NCBI RefSeq assembly: GCF_004797125.1
Contig: NZ_CP038810.1
Coordinates: 1,054,001 to 1,118,000 of the forward strand
Direction: 5' to 3'
Source: Flavobacterium sangjuense
Lineage (GTDB): Bacteria; Bacteroidota; Bacteroidia; Flavobacteriales; Flavobacteriaceae
Length of the DNA: 64,000 nucleotides
Position numbers and translations under genes: made by a program. The notes below the pieces were generated by a model that saw only the letters and a list, made by a program, of their open reading frames with translations, searched no databases and was not told the DNA's origin. Below are positions 17,021-24,787 of this stretch, piece by piece. Numbering within the stretch: position 1 is the first letter of the stretch; every line of letters starts with the position of its first letter.

Positions 17021-19378
17021 TTAGTATTCAATTTTAATTTCCGACGGTGTTCCTTTTGTCATTGTAACGTTTACCTGCAACGGTTCGTGAAAGGTTTTAT
17101 AAACCCGTTCCTGACCATTAACAAAAATTCGTTTGGCTTTGATGTTGTGGATTAATATGGATACATTTTTATCCGTTGATGTAAAGTTTTTCCCTGTAAC
17201 AGCAGCTATTTTAATAACTAATGATTTGTTATTGTTAGTGCTGTTGAAATTCAGAATTTCATATTGTCCTTTTTCAAAAGCATTAGGTGTCGTTCCATCA
17301 TCATTGTATAATTTCCCCGAAGAATTGGTAACACTTTCATCAAAATAATAATGCAGATTGAAATTGGCTAACGAATATTTGGATGTGTTTTGAATGGTTT
17401 CAATCATCGGAATAAAACTGCCACCACGAACAAATGTCGGAATATAATCTTCATTTACTTTTACTGATTCTGTTGTTCCGGCAAGGTGTTTTTCATTGGT
17501 ATAAAAATCAAACCAATTGCTGCTTTTTGGAAAATAAACTTCTGTAGAAGTTAGGCCGGCTTTTGTAATTGGTGTCACCAAAAAGTCATTTCCCCAGAAA
17601 TAAGTTCCTGAAACTGTTGTCAATGCTGGTTCTTCAAAAAACAGCGGACGCATTAATGGTGTTCCTTTTTGATTGTTATCAAAAGACAAAGTGTAATTAT
17701 AAGGCATTAATTGGTAACGCAAATCCACTTGTTTCTTTGCTTTTGCCATTGTAGCAATATCCTTTCGCGCCACTTCAGAAGCAACATCTTCCTGCGCATG
17801 CGGACGGAATATCGGATTGAAAACGCCGTATTGCAGCCAACGTAAGTACAATTCGTTGTCAAAATAATCGCCAGCAAATCCGCCAAGATCAGAGTGCATA
17901 TATCCCAAACCCTGCATTCCCATTTGAAGTGCAATTTCCATTTGGCTTTGTAATCCGCCCCAGCTTCTGCTGACATCACCACTCCAAGGCACCATACCAA
18001 AACGCTGCGAACCCGAATATCCAGCACGCATTAATATAAATGGTCGTTGGGTTGGGAAATCTTTTTTATAACCATCAGCGATTAATTTGGCCCAATTGTG
18101 TCCGTAAATGTTGTGGACTTCGTCTGCTTTTCCGCCAGCGGTAATTGCTTTGGATGGGAAAACTTCTGGTTCACCCAAATCGCCCCACATGCCGCCAACA
18201 CCTTGATTGATTAATCGTTTGTAAACATTCCAAAACCAGTCTTTTCCTTCGGGTTTGAAAATATCGACAACGCTCGTATTTCCGAAATAGAAATCCCAGG
18301 TTGCCGGTTTTCCGAATTTGTCTTTTACCAAAACATTTTTGTCTACAGCTTCCTGCCACTTTGTTGAGGTTGTCAGGATGAAAGGTTCCGTGATTAAAAT
18401 GGTTTTAATTCCTTTGGCATTTAAATCAGATATCATTTTATTTGGATTAGGGAAATTGTCTTTGTCCCAATCCAAATTACCCATAGTGTTTTTTATTCCT
18501 TTTCCAAACCAATATAAATCTAGAATTATAGCATCAACGGGAATATTATTTTGTTCAAACTTCTTAATTGTGTTTTCAACATCTTCCTGCGAATGATAGC
18601 CAAAACGGCTCGAGAAATTACCCAAAGACCAACGTGGCAACAGCGGTTGTTTTCCGGTCAAATCGGTATATTTGCTTACTAACTCGGACCAAGTATTTCC
18701 AACAATAACCTGGTAAGTTTTTCTTCCCGAAATGGTTTCATAAGTTAAGGTATTGTCTTTTTTGCTGTCCAAATCCAAATAACCAATCGCGGCATTATCA
18801 AAATGAACGGCGTATAATTTTGATGACATCACCAGCGGAATGCAGAAATTCATCAACTCGGCTTTGGTTTCGTAACCATAATGTGCACGATTGTACAATT
18901 GCAAACGATTGCCGCGACGGTTCATGCCTAATGCACGAGCGCCACCACCATAAAGCACTTCGGAATTGTCCAGATTGAACGATAAAGTTTGGGTGGAATC
19001 ATTGACTTTGGTATACCCCATTTTTTCAGACAAAAGCACTTTCCCCAGATTTGAGTATGTGATTTTGAAAGGTGACTTGTTAATAACAACTGTAATTCCT
19101 TTGGTTATTAGTGATAGTGAATTGTCAGTTTTGCTAAAACTTGCCCAACCTTTTTCGGGAGTTTTCACAACGGCATGTGAATTCGGATTAAAGGTTTCTC
19201 CATTTGGAACAAACGAAGTTTCGACTATCTTATCCGAATAGGGTTTTATCAAATAAGAACCATCTGAAGTTTTAATTTCCAGGATGTTGTTTTTCCAGGA
19301 ATGGGAAATGTATTTTCTATTTGCATTTTGGGCAAATGAAATGGAGGTAATTAATAATAGGAATAATAGATTTCTCAT
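17021..19378 (-). CDS. GH31 alpha-glucosidase
   Basis: This 785-residue protein has the signal peptide MRNLLFLLLITSISFAQ. The N-terminal beta domain contains the LYGGGARALGMNRRGNRLQL segment typical of GH31, followed by the (beta/alpha)8 barrel. The nucleophile motif appears as MWGDLGEPEVF and the acid/base region as RAGYSGSQRFGMVPWSGD. A C-terminal beta sandwich completes the fold. It is expected to release glucose from non-reducing ends of maltodextrins in the periplasm. It lies between two GH13 genes; the 93-bp gap to the upstream GH13 gene contains an inverted-repeat element (19392-19466). Confidence 0.93.
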   Translation of the reverse strand: MRNLLFLLLITSISFAQNANRKYISHSWKNNILEIKTSDGSYLIKPYSDKIVETSFVPNGETFNPNSHAVVKTPEKGWASFSKTDNSLSLITKGITVVINKSPFKITYSNLGKVLLSEKMGYTKVNDSTQTLSFNLDNSEVLYGGGARALGMNRRGNRLQLYNRAHYGYETKAELMNFCIPLVMSSKLYAVHFDNAAIGYLDLDSKKDNTLTYETISGRKTYQVIVGNTWSELVSKYTDLTGKQPLLPRWSLGNFSSRFGYHSQEDVENTIKKFEQNNIPVDAIILDLYWFGKGIKNTMGNLDWDKDNFPNPNKMISDLNAKGIKTILITEPFILTTSTKWQEAVDKNVLVKDKFGKPATWDFYFGNTSVVDIFKPEGKDWFWNVYKRLINQGVGGMWGDLGEPEVFPSKAITAGGKADEVHNIYGHNWAKLIADGYKKDFPTQRPFILMRAGYSGSQRFGMVPWSGDVSRSWGGLQSQMEIALQMGMQGLGYMHSDLGGFAGDYFDNELYLRWLQYGVFNPIFRPHAQEDVASEVARKDIATMAKAKKQVDLRYQLMPYNYTLSFDNNQKGTPLMRPLFFEEPALTTVSGTYFWGNDFLVTPITKAGLTSTEVYFPKSSNWFDFYTNEKHLAGTTESVKVNEDYIPTFVRGGSFIPMIETIQNTSKYSLANFNLHYYFDESVTNSSGKLYNDDGTTPNAFEKGQYEILNFNSTNNNKSLVIKIAAVTGKNFTSTDKNVSILIHNIKAKRIFVNGQERVYKTFHEPLQVNVTMTKGTPSEIKIEY

Positions 19379-19391
19379 TTTGTTTAATTAA

Positions 19392-19466
19392 TCTCGCAAA
19401 GGCACAAAGGCGCAAAGCATTTTTATTTATAGTTTTACATATTTGCGTCTCTGCGACTTTGCGAGA
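19392..19466. mobile_element. short inverted-repeat element (empty form of the GxxExxY-flanking repeats)
   Basis: Left arm 19392-19417 and right arm 19442-19466 are imperfect inverted repeats (21 of 25 positions match) separated by 24 AT-rich bases. Both outer ends read TCTCGCAAAG inward. The same arms occur at 21304-21330 and 21777-21803 around a GxxExxY pseudogene. The element fills the gap between the GH13 stop and the GH31 start. It can fold into a long hairpin, so it could also affect operon transcript stability. Confidence 0.7.
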
Positions 19467-19471
19467 CTTAC

Positions 19472-21346
19472 TTACTTTAATTCTAATACGAGAACAGATT
19501 TTCCCTCGAGAGCAATATCATTTTTCAAATCAATAGTTTTTCCCGATAAAATATCATTTCCGGTTTGATAATTTTGAATGCTTTGAGCAAATCGTTTTGT
19601 TTTAAAAGTTTGCGTTTCGTTGCTGTTATTGATGACAACCATTACGGTTTGTTTCTCATTATAACGGAAATAAACATACACATTATTTTCCGGAACATAA
19701 TGCATCATTTTTCCACTGTGAATTACTGCTGCCGATTTTCTCCAGTTGAATAATTTGGAAGTAAAATCATAGAATTTGTTTTGCTCTTCTGTTCTTCCGG
19801 TTTTAGTGAAAGCATTAATTCTATCGCCACCCCAGCCGCCAGGGAAATCATGACGAATGTCGCCATCACCTTTGCTTTTGTCTCCATCCATACCAATTTC
19901 TGAACCATAATAAAGCTGTGGAATTCCACGAATGGTTGCCAATAAAGTCATTGCCATCTGGTATTTTTTGAAGTCTTTTTTATAGGCAGCGTTGAAACGA
20001 TTGGTATCGTGGTTTTCGGCAAAAACCAATATGTTGCTTATATTTGGATACAGAAAATCGTTTGTAAAATTGTCGTAGATTTTTATCATTCCTTTATCCC
20101 ATTCACCTTTGTCTTCGTTAAAGACTTTTTCTAAAGCATCGTGTAATGTAAAATCCATTACACTTGGCAAATAGGAGTTATAGCTTTCAATGGCGCCAAT
20201 CTTGCTGTCTTTCTGCCAATATGCCATCTGCGCCTGATCGTGCATCCAGACTTCACCCACAATATTGAAATTCGGGTATTCATCAGTGATGGCTTTGGTC
20301 CATTTTGAGATGCCATCTTTGTCATTATACGAATACGTATCTACACGGAAACCATCCAAATCGGCGTATTCAATCCACCAAATTGCGTTTTGAATAAGAT
20401 ATTTTAAAACCAAAGGATTCGACTGATTTAAATCGGGCATCGAAGGAACAAACCAACCATCCATGCAATTTCTGGCATCAATAGCCGAAGCATTTGTATC
20501 GAATTGTGTTGTCATTCTGTAATTGGATTGTGAGTAACCCGGAAATTGGTGCACCCAATCATAAGTCGGTAAATCTTTGTACATCCAATGCTGCCAACCC
20601 CAATGATTCGTAACATAATCCATGATATTTTTCATGCCGCGTTTGTGCAGTTCAGCACTCAATCGCAAATAATCTTCATTAGTTCCAAATCTCGAATCAA
20701 CTTTATAAACATCGGACTGCCCGTAAGTATGATACGAACCTCGGGCATCGTTGTCTTCACAAAGTGGTGTAGGCCAAACAGCAGTTGCTCCCAATTCTTT
20801 GATATAATCTAAATTTTTGATGATACCTTCGATATCACCTCCGTGTCTTCCGCTTGGATTGCTTCTGTCGACTTTTTCGGTTAACGATTTGTCGCTGTCG
20901 TTGTTTGGATTTCCATTCGCAAATCGGTCGGACATTATCAAATAAATCATATCTGATGAGTCATAACTTTTTCTGAATTTGGAATTTTCTCTTCTTGCTT
21001 TCAGCTCATATTTCTTTGTAAAAGCTACTTTGTTTTTGCTTTTAAAGCTAAATGTCAATTCGGAAGCAGCCACATTTTTAGTGTCAATTGTTACAAAAAC
21101 ATAATTTGGATTTTCTGTTTTTTTTATGTTTTCGATTGCAACGTTATTGGAAATGGTAACATCATATTGCGCAATATTTTTTCCGTAGAACATAATCTGA
21201 ACGCTGGACAAATTCATTCCGGTATACCAAAATGATGGTTCTACACGGTCAATCTGCGCGAAAGTAACTGATGTAAAAAGTAATATTGTAGCAAGCTTTA
21301 AAATTCTCGCAAAGGCGCAGAGGCGCAAAGTTTTTTTATAATCCAT
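19472..21346 (-). CDS. GH13 neopullulanase/cyclomaltodextrinase-type enzyme (SusA-like)
   Basis: This 624-residue protein has an N-terminal Cyc-maltodext_N-type beta domain (from RVEPSFWYTGM, about residues 33-115) and a GH13 barrel. The catalytic motifs are DGFRVDTYSYND (nucleophile Asp), NIVGEVWMHD (acid/base Glu) and FAENHDTNRF (Asp), with MDYVTNHWG as region I. A C-terminal beta domain ends the protein. The architecture fits a periplasmic enzyme that cuts maltooligosaccharides or pullulan. The start is unusual: residues 6-14 (TLRLCAFAR) of the signal peptide are encoded by a copy of the inverted-repeat element, and the ATG itself lies in the last codons of the GxxExxY pseudogene. No other ATG precedes the mature part. 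Confidence 0.9.
   Translation of the reverse strand: MDYKKTLRLCAFARILKLATILLFTSVTFAQIDRVEPSFWYTGMNLSSVQIMFYGKNIAQYDVTISNNVAIENIKKTENPNYVFVTIDTKNVAASELTFSFKSKNKVAFTKKYELKARRENSKFRKSYDSSDMIYLIMSDRFANGNPNNDSDKSLTEKVDRSNPSGRHGGDIEGIIKNLDYIKELGATAVWPTPLCEDNDARGSYHTYGQSDVYKVDSRFGTNEDYLRLSAELHKRGMKNIMDYVTNHWGWQHWMYKDLPTYDWVHQFPGYSQSNYRMTTQFDTNASAIDARNCMDGWFVPSMPDLNQSNPLVLKYLIQNAIWWIEYADLDGFRVDTYSYNDKDGISKWTKAITDEYPNFNIVGEVWMHDQAQMAYWQKDSKIGAIESYNSYLPSVMDFTLHDALEKVFNEDKGEWDKGMIKIYDNFTNDFLYPNISNILVFAENHDTNRFNAAYKKDFKKYQMAMTLLATIRGIPQLYYGSEIGMDGDKSKGDGDIRHDFPGGWGGDRINAFTKTGRTEEQNKFYDFTSKLFNWRKSAAVIHSGKMMHYVPENNVYVYFRYNEKQTVMVVINNSNETQTFKTKRFAQSIQNYQTGNDILSGKTIDLKNDIALEGKSVLVLELK
21304..21330 (+). repeat. 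left inverted-repeat arm within GH13 5' coding end
   Basis: Copy of the CTCGCAAAG-type repeat; on the minus strand it encodes LRLCAFAR of the GH13 signal peptide. Confidence 0.85.
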
Positions 21347-21719
21347 ATACTACTCGTTTTATTCCGTTTTTTATTAAGGCTTCGTTGAAATTGATTAATA
21401 ACCCCAACTTTAAATCTGTAATTTTTATATAGGTCAATAATTGTTTTAAATGAGCGTTTGAAAGTTTTTCGACGGATTTGATTTCCACAATAACCTTATT
21501 TTCAATTATCAAATCTGAACGAAATCCGATATCCAAATAGGTGTCATCCCAAATTACAGGAATTGGCTTTTGCCTTTCCACTTTTAATCCCTTTTTTATT
21601 AATTAGTGATACAGTATTGCTTCATATACACTTTCGAGTAATCCAGGACCAAGTTTTGTGTGAATTCTATAACTTACATCAACTATTATCTTTGAAATTT
21701 CATTTTCTGTCATAATCAT
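21336..21719 (-). pseudogene. GxxExxY-family protein, interrupted by one in-frame stop
   Basis: Reading from ATG 21719 (or 21713) gives MTENEISK..., then GPGLLESVYEAILYH, which contains the name-giving GxxExxY motif, then a TAA at 21603-21605. In the same frame, with no shift, it continues LIKKGLKVERQKPIP and on to VVYGL. One base change at that TAA (to GAA, Glu, the usual residue in this family) would give an intact protein of about 125 residues, the normal family length. The second half has a PD-(D/E)xK-like pattern: Asp in FRSDLIIENK followed by VEIKSV. The downstream part alone could be translated from a GTG at 21581 as an 81-residue fragment, but it would lack the motif. The family's function is not established. 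Confidence 0.85.
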
Positions 21720-21776
21720 AAAATTAATTTTAAGACAAGTTATGAAATTTATTACAAAAAAGCCGCAAAGAAAAAA

Positions 21777-21803
21777 CTTTGCGACTTTGTGTCTTTGCGA
21801 GAA
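21777..21803 (-). repeat. right inverted-repeat arm, next to GH65 stop codon
   Basis: Inverted copy of 21304-21330 with 23 of 27 matches. A partial inner arm (GCCGCAAAG, 21762-21770) precedes it and can pair with CTTTGCGAC at its inner end, forming a small hairpin with a run-of-A loop. Confidence 0.85.
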
Positions 21804-21804
21804 T

Positions 21805-24108
21805 TTAAACGGTTACCAAACTATTAGGTTCAACCAAAACTTCTTTTCCGTTTACGAAAACAGAAATCGCTGTTTCGCCTTCAAGAACAAATTTCGTTTC
21901 ATTCTGATGAACAGAAACTTTTAAAATTTGGTTTCTGAAATTGATTTTAAACGAATAGTCATTCCAGTCTTTTGGAATTCTTGGTTCGAAATGCAACGAG
22001 TCGTTTTTTACACGCATTCCGCCAAAACCTTCTACGATACTCATCCAGGTTCCTGCCATTGACGTGATGTGCAAGCCTTCTTCGACTTCTTTGTTATAAT
22101 CATCTAAATCCAAACGTGACGTTCTTAAATAGAAAGTATAAGCCTGTTCCATTCTGCCTAAAGTTGCTGCCTGAATTGAGTGCACACAAGGTGAAAGCGA
22201 ACTTTCATGAACGGTAAATGGTTCGTAGAAATCGAAATGCTTTTCTAATTGTTCTTTGCTAAAATGATCTTCGAAGAAATAGAAACCTTGTAATGTGTCT
22301 GCTTGTTTGATATAAGGCGAACGCAGGATTCTGTCCCAAGACCATTTTTGATTAATTGGTCGTTGTGATTTGTCTAAATCGTGGACTTTTACCAATTCTT
22401 TGTCTAAGAAACCATCTTGCTGCAAATACACATCGTGCTCTTCCGAAAATGGGAAGTACATATGATCTGCCACTTTTTTCCAGTGTCCGATTTCAGTTGT
22501 ATCTAATTTAACTTTGCTCATGATTCGGTTAAAATCGGAGCTGTATTCTTTTTCAACTTTATTGATTTGCTCAATGGTATAATCGATACACCATTTGGCT
22601 AAATAATTAGTATAGAAATTATTGTTGACGTTGTTTTCGTATTCATTTGGACCGGTAACACCAAGAATCACATACTGATTTCTATGTGTAGAAAACGTTG
22701 CTCTCTGATGCCAAAAACGGGCAATTCCGATTAAGACTTCTAATCCTTTTTCGGGAATGTATGAGTAATCGCCGGTATATCTGTAATAATTGAAAATCGC
22801 AAAAGCAATAGCGCCATTTCGGTGAATTTCCTCAAAAGTAATTTCCCATTCGTTGTGGCATTCTTCGCCATTCATTGTTACCATTGGATACAAAGCAGCG
22901 CCGTTTGTAAAACCTAATTTACCTGCGTTTTCAATGGCTTTATCCAATTGATTGTAACGATAGGCCAAAAGATTTCTAGCCACATGCTGGTCTTTCGTAG
23001 CCATATAAAATGGAATGCAGTATGCTTCAGTATCCCAATAGGTTGACCCACCATATTTTTCGCCGGTGAATCCTTTCGGCCCAATATTCAAACGGGAATC
23101 TTTCCCCAAATAAGTTTGGTTTAAATGGAAAATATTGAAACGAATTCCCTGTTGTGCTTTCACATCGCCATCGATAGTAATATCGCTCATTTCCCAGATT
23201 TTTGCCCAGGCGTCAATTTGATTACTCAATAATTTGTCGTAGCCAAATGACAATGCTTTCGCGATAACATTTTGAGCTGCAGCCTGAGTGTCTTTGTGGT
23301 TCATTGAAACGGTATAACCACCCAGTTTTTGTATGGAAGCTGTTTGGCCTTTTGAAGCATTGACTGTATAAGTAAACTGAACTTTTTCATTTGATGCTTC
23401 AACATTTGATGGAGAAGCATTTTGGTCTTCGCCATTTAATAAGATACTATTTTGCATGAAAGTAGTAGCTGTAAAATGTGTTTTGAAGGTTCGTGCCGTA
23501 ACAAAAGCTTCGTTTCCTGAATTTTTCACATCTAATGGCTCCCAGAATTTTTCTTCCCAGTTGGCATCTTCGTTGTGAACTCCGGCGTCAACGTAAGGTT
23601 TGAAAACGATTTTGGCATCATTATTTAATGGTGTGATTTCATAATTAATGACACCAACTTCATCCAAATCCAACGAAAGAAAACGACGAACGTTTACTGA
23701 AATCTGAGTTCCGTTTTGCAGTGTTGCTTCGAAAGAACGGTTGTAGATTCCTTCTTTCATATTCAGTTCGCGACGGAAGTTTTTCACTGCAGCGCAGGCT
23801 GCCAAATCAAGGTTTTCACCATTAACTTCGATATTGATTCCAATCCAGTTTGGTGCGTTTAGTACTTTGGCGAAATATTCGGGATAACCGTTTTTCCACC
23901 AACCCACTTTGGTTTTATCCGGATAATAGATTCCGGCAATATAACTTCCCTGGAATGTTTCACCAGTGTAGTGTTCTTCAAAATTGGCGCGTTGCCCCAT
24001 AGCACCGTTTCCGATACTGAATAGGCTTTCGGAGGATTTCACTTGGTCTAAGTCAAAACCTTCCTCTATGATTGACCAGTTGTCTGGTTTGATATAATCT
24101 TGATTCAT
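21805..24108 (-). CDS. GH65 family phosphorylase (probable maltose phosphorylase)
   Basis: This 767-residue cytoplasmic protein has no signal peptide. GH65 features include an N-terminal beta sandwich (about 1-270) and an (alpha/alpha)6 barrel with GEKYGGSTYWDTEAY (349-363). The catalytic-acid region NGEECHNEWEITFEEIHRN spans 413-431, and a short C-terminal beta domain ends the protein. The reaction expected for the maltose phosphorylase subgroup is maltose plus phosphate to glucose plus beta-glucose 1-phosphate. Trehalose or kojibiose phosphorylase activity cannot be excluded by motif alone. The next gene upstream encodes beta-phosphoglucomutase, which uses exactly that product, and this makes maltose the best guess. 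It is third in the MFS-pgmB-GH65 operon, 25 bp after pgmB. Confidence 0.92.
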   Translation of the reverse strand: MNQDYIKPDNWSIIEEGFDLDQVKSSESLFSIGNGAMGQRANFEEHYTGETFQGSYIAGIYYPDKTKVGWWKNGYPEYFAKVLNAPNWIGINIEVNGENLDLAACAAVKNFRRELNMKEGIYNRSFEATLQNGTQISVNVRRFLSLDLDEVGVINYEITPLNNDAKIVFKPYVDAGVHNEDANWEEKFWEPLDVKNSGNEAFVTARTFKTHFTATTFMQNSILLNGEDQNASPSNVEASNEKVQFTYTVNASKGQTASIQKLGGYTVSMNHKDTQAAAQNVIAKALSFGYDKLLSNQIDAWAKIWEMSDITIDGDVKAQQGIRFNIFHLNQTYLGKDSRLNIGPKGFTGEKYGGSTYWDTEAYCIPFYMATKDQHVARNLLAYRYNQLDKAIENAGKLGFTNGAALYPMVTMNGEECHNEWEITFEEIHRNGAIAFAIFNYYRYTGDYSYIPEKGLEVLIGIARFWHQRATFSTHRNQYVILGVTGPNEYENNVNNNFYTNYLAKWCIDYTIEQINKVEKEYSSDFNRIMSKVKLDTTEIGHWKKVADHMYFPFSEEHDVYLQQDGFLDKELVKVHDLDKSQRPINQKWSWDRILRSPYIKQADTLQGFYFFEDHFSKEQLEKHFDFYEPFTVHESSLSPCVHSIQAATLGRMEQAYTFYLRTSRLDLDDYNKEVEEGLHITSMAGTWMSIVEGFGGMRVKNDSLHFEPRIPKDWNDYSFKINFRNQILKVSVHQNETKFVLEGETAISVFVNGKEVLVEPNSLVTV

Positions 24109-24133
24109 TTTCTTTTCCTTTTATCATTCAATT

Positions 24134-24787
24134 TTAGTCTATAAACGCTTCTATAAAAGAAGTATCCATAAAGGTAAAATCTTTAAAATTGTATTTTGCT
24201 TCATGTAGAATTCTCTCATCGCCAATTCCGATGCTTGTCATATTGGCAATATTAGCAGCCTGAATTCCGGCTACTGAGTCTTCAAAAACCATAGAATTCT
24301 CATTTGTTGCGTTTAGTAATTTGGCAGCTCTGATAAAAACTTCAGGATCTGGTTTTGCATTGGTTACGTCATTTCCGTCAACAATAGCATCGAACAAATG
24401 CAAAATTTTTACTTTTTCTAAAATTGGTCTGGCATTTTTACTTGCAGAACCTAATCCGATTAGTTGATTTTTTTCTTTAATAAATTCTAAAATATTGACA
24501 ACACCGGGAAGAATTTCTGATTCGTCCATGTTTTCAATATAGGCAAGGTAATCTTCATTTTTTTGTTTTAGCCATTTGTTTTTGTTCTCTTCGGATGCTT
24601 GAATGTTTCCAAGTTTCAGAATAATATCCAAAGAGCGAATACGGCTGACCCCTTTTAATTCTTCGTTGTGTTCAGGTGTAAATTCGATGCCTAATTCGGC
24701 TGCTATTTTTTGCCAGGCTAAAAAATGATATCTGGCTGTGTCAACAATAACGCCATCAAGGTCGAAGATGAATGCTTTTTTACTCAT
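24134..24787 (-). CDS. pgmB: beta-phosphoglucomutase
   Basis: This 217-residue HAD-superfamily protein carries the motif FIFDLDGVIVDTARYH, with nucleophile Asp9 and acid/base Asp11. The cap-domain loop RIRSLDIILKLG is seen in beta-PGMs, GSASKNA is HAD motif 2, and VFEDSVAGIQAA is motif 4. It isomerises beta-glucose 1-phosphate to glucose 6-phosphate in the cytoplasm, feeding glycolysis after the GH65 phosphorylase. Its start abuts the stop of the transporter gene with no spacer, a tight operon arrangement. Confidence 0.94.
   Translation of the reverse strand: MSKKAFIFDLDGVIVDTARYHFLAWQKIAAELGIEFTPEHNEELKGVSRIRSLDIILKLGNIQASEENKNKWLKQKNEDYLAYIENMDESEILPGVVNILEFIKEKNQLIGLGSASKNARPILEKVKILHLFDAIVDGNDVTNAKPDPEVFIRAAKLLNATNENSMVFEDSVAGIQAANIANMTSIGIGDERILHEAKYNFKDFTFMDTSFIEAFID

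Larger units (their letters stand above)
21304..21803. mobile_element. inverted-repeat-bounded cassette carrying a GxxExxY pseudogene
   Basis: A 27-nt left arm (21304-21330) and 27-nt right arm (21777-21803) are inverted copies of each other matching at 23 of 27 positions. The outer 11 bases (TTCTCGCAAAG) and inner 7 (CGCAAAG) are identical. Between them lies only the GxxExxY pseudogene plus about 60 bp of AT-rich DNA. The right outer end sits 1 bp beyond the GH65 stop codon and the left arm lies within the signal-peptide codons of the GH13 gene. I infer a small mobile unit; no target duplication is obvious and no transposase is encoded. Confidence 0.55.

Noticed and set aside
17017..17031. 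TTG start extending the 548-residue amylase
   Set aside because: ATG 17016 directly begins a standard signal peptide; the extension adds polar residues.
21336..21581. An intact 81-residue gene starting at GTG 21581
   Set aside because: Upstream codons in the same frame encode the missing first third of the GxxExxY family, broken by one stop, so a pseudogene is the better description.
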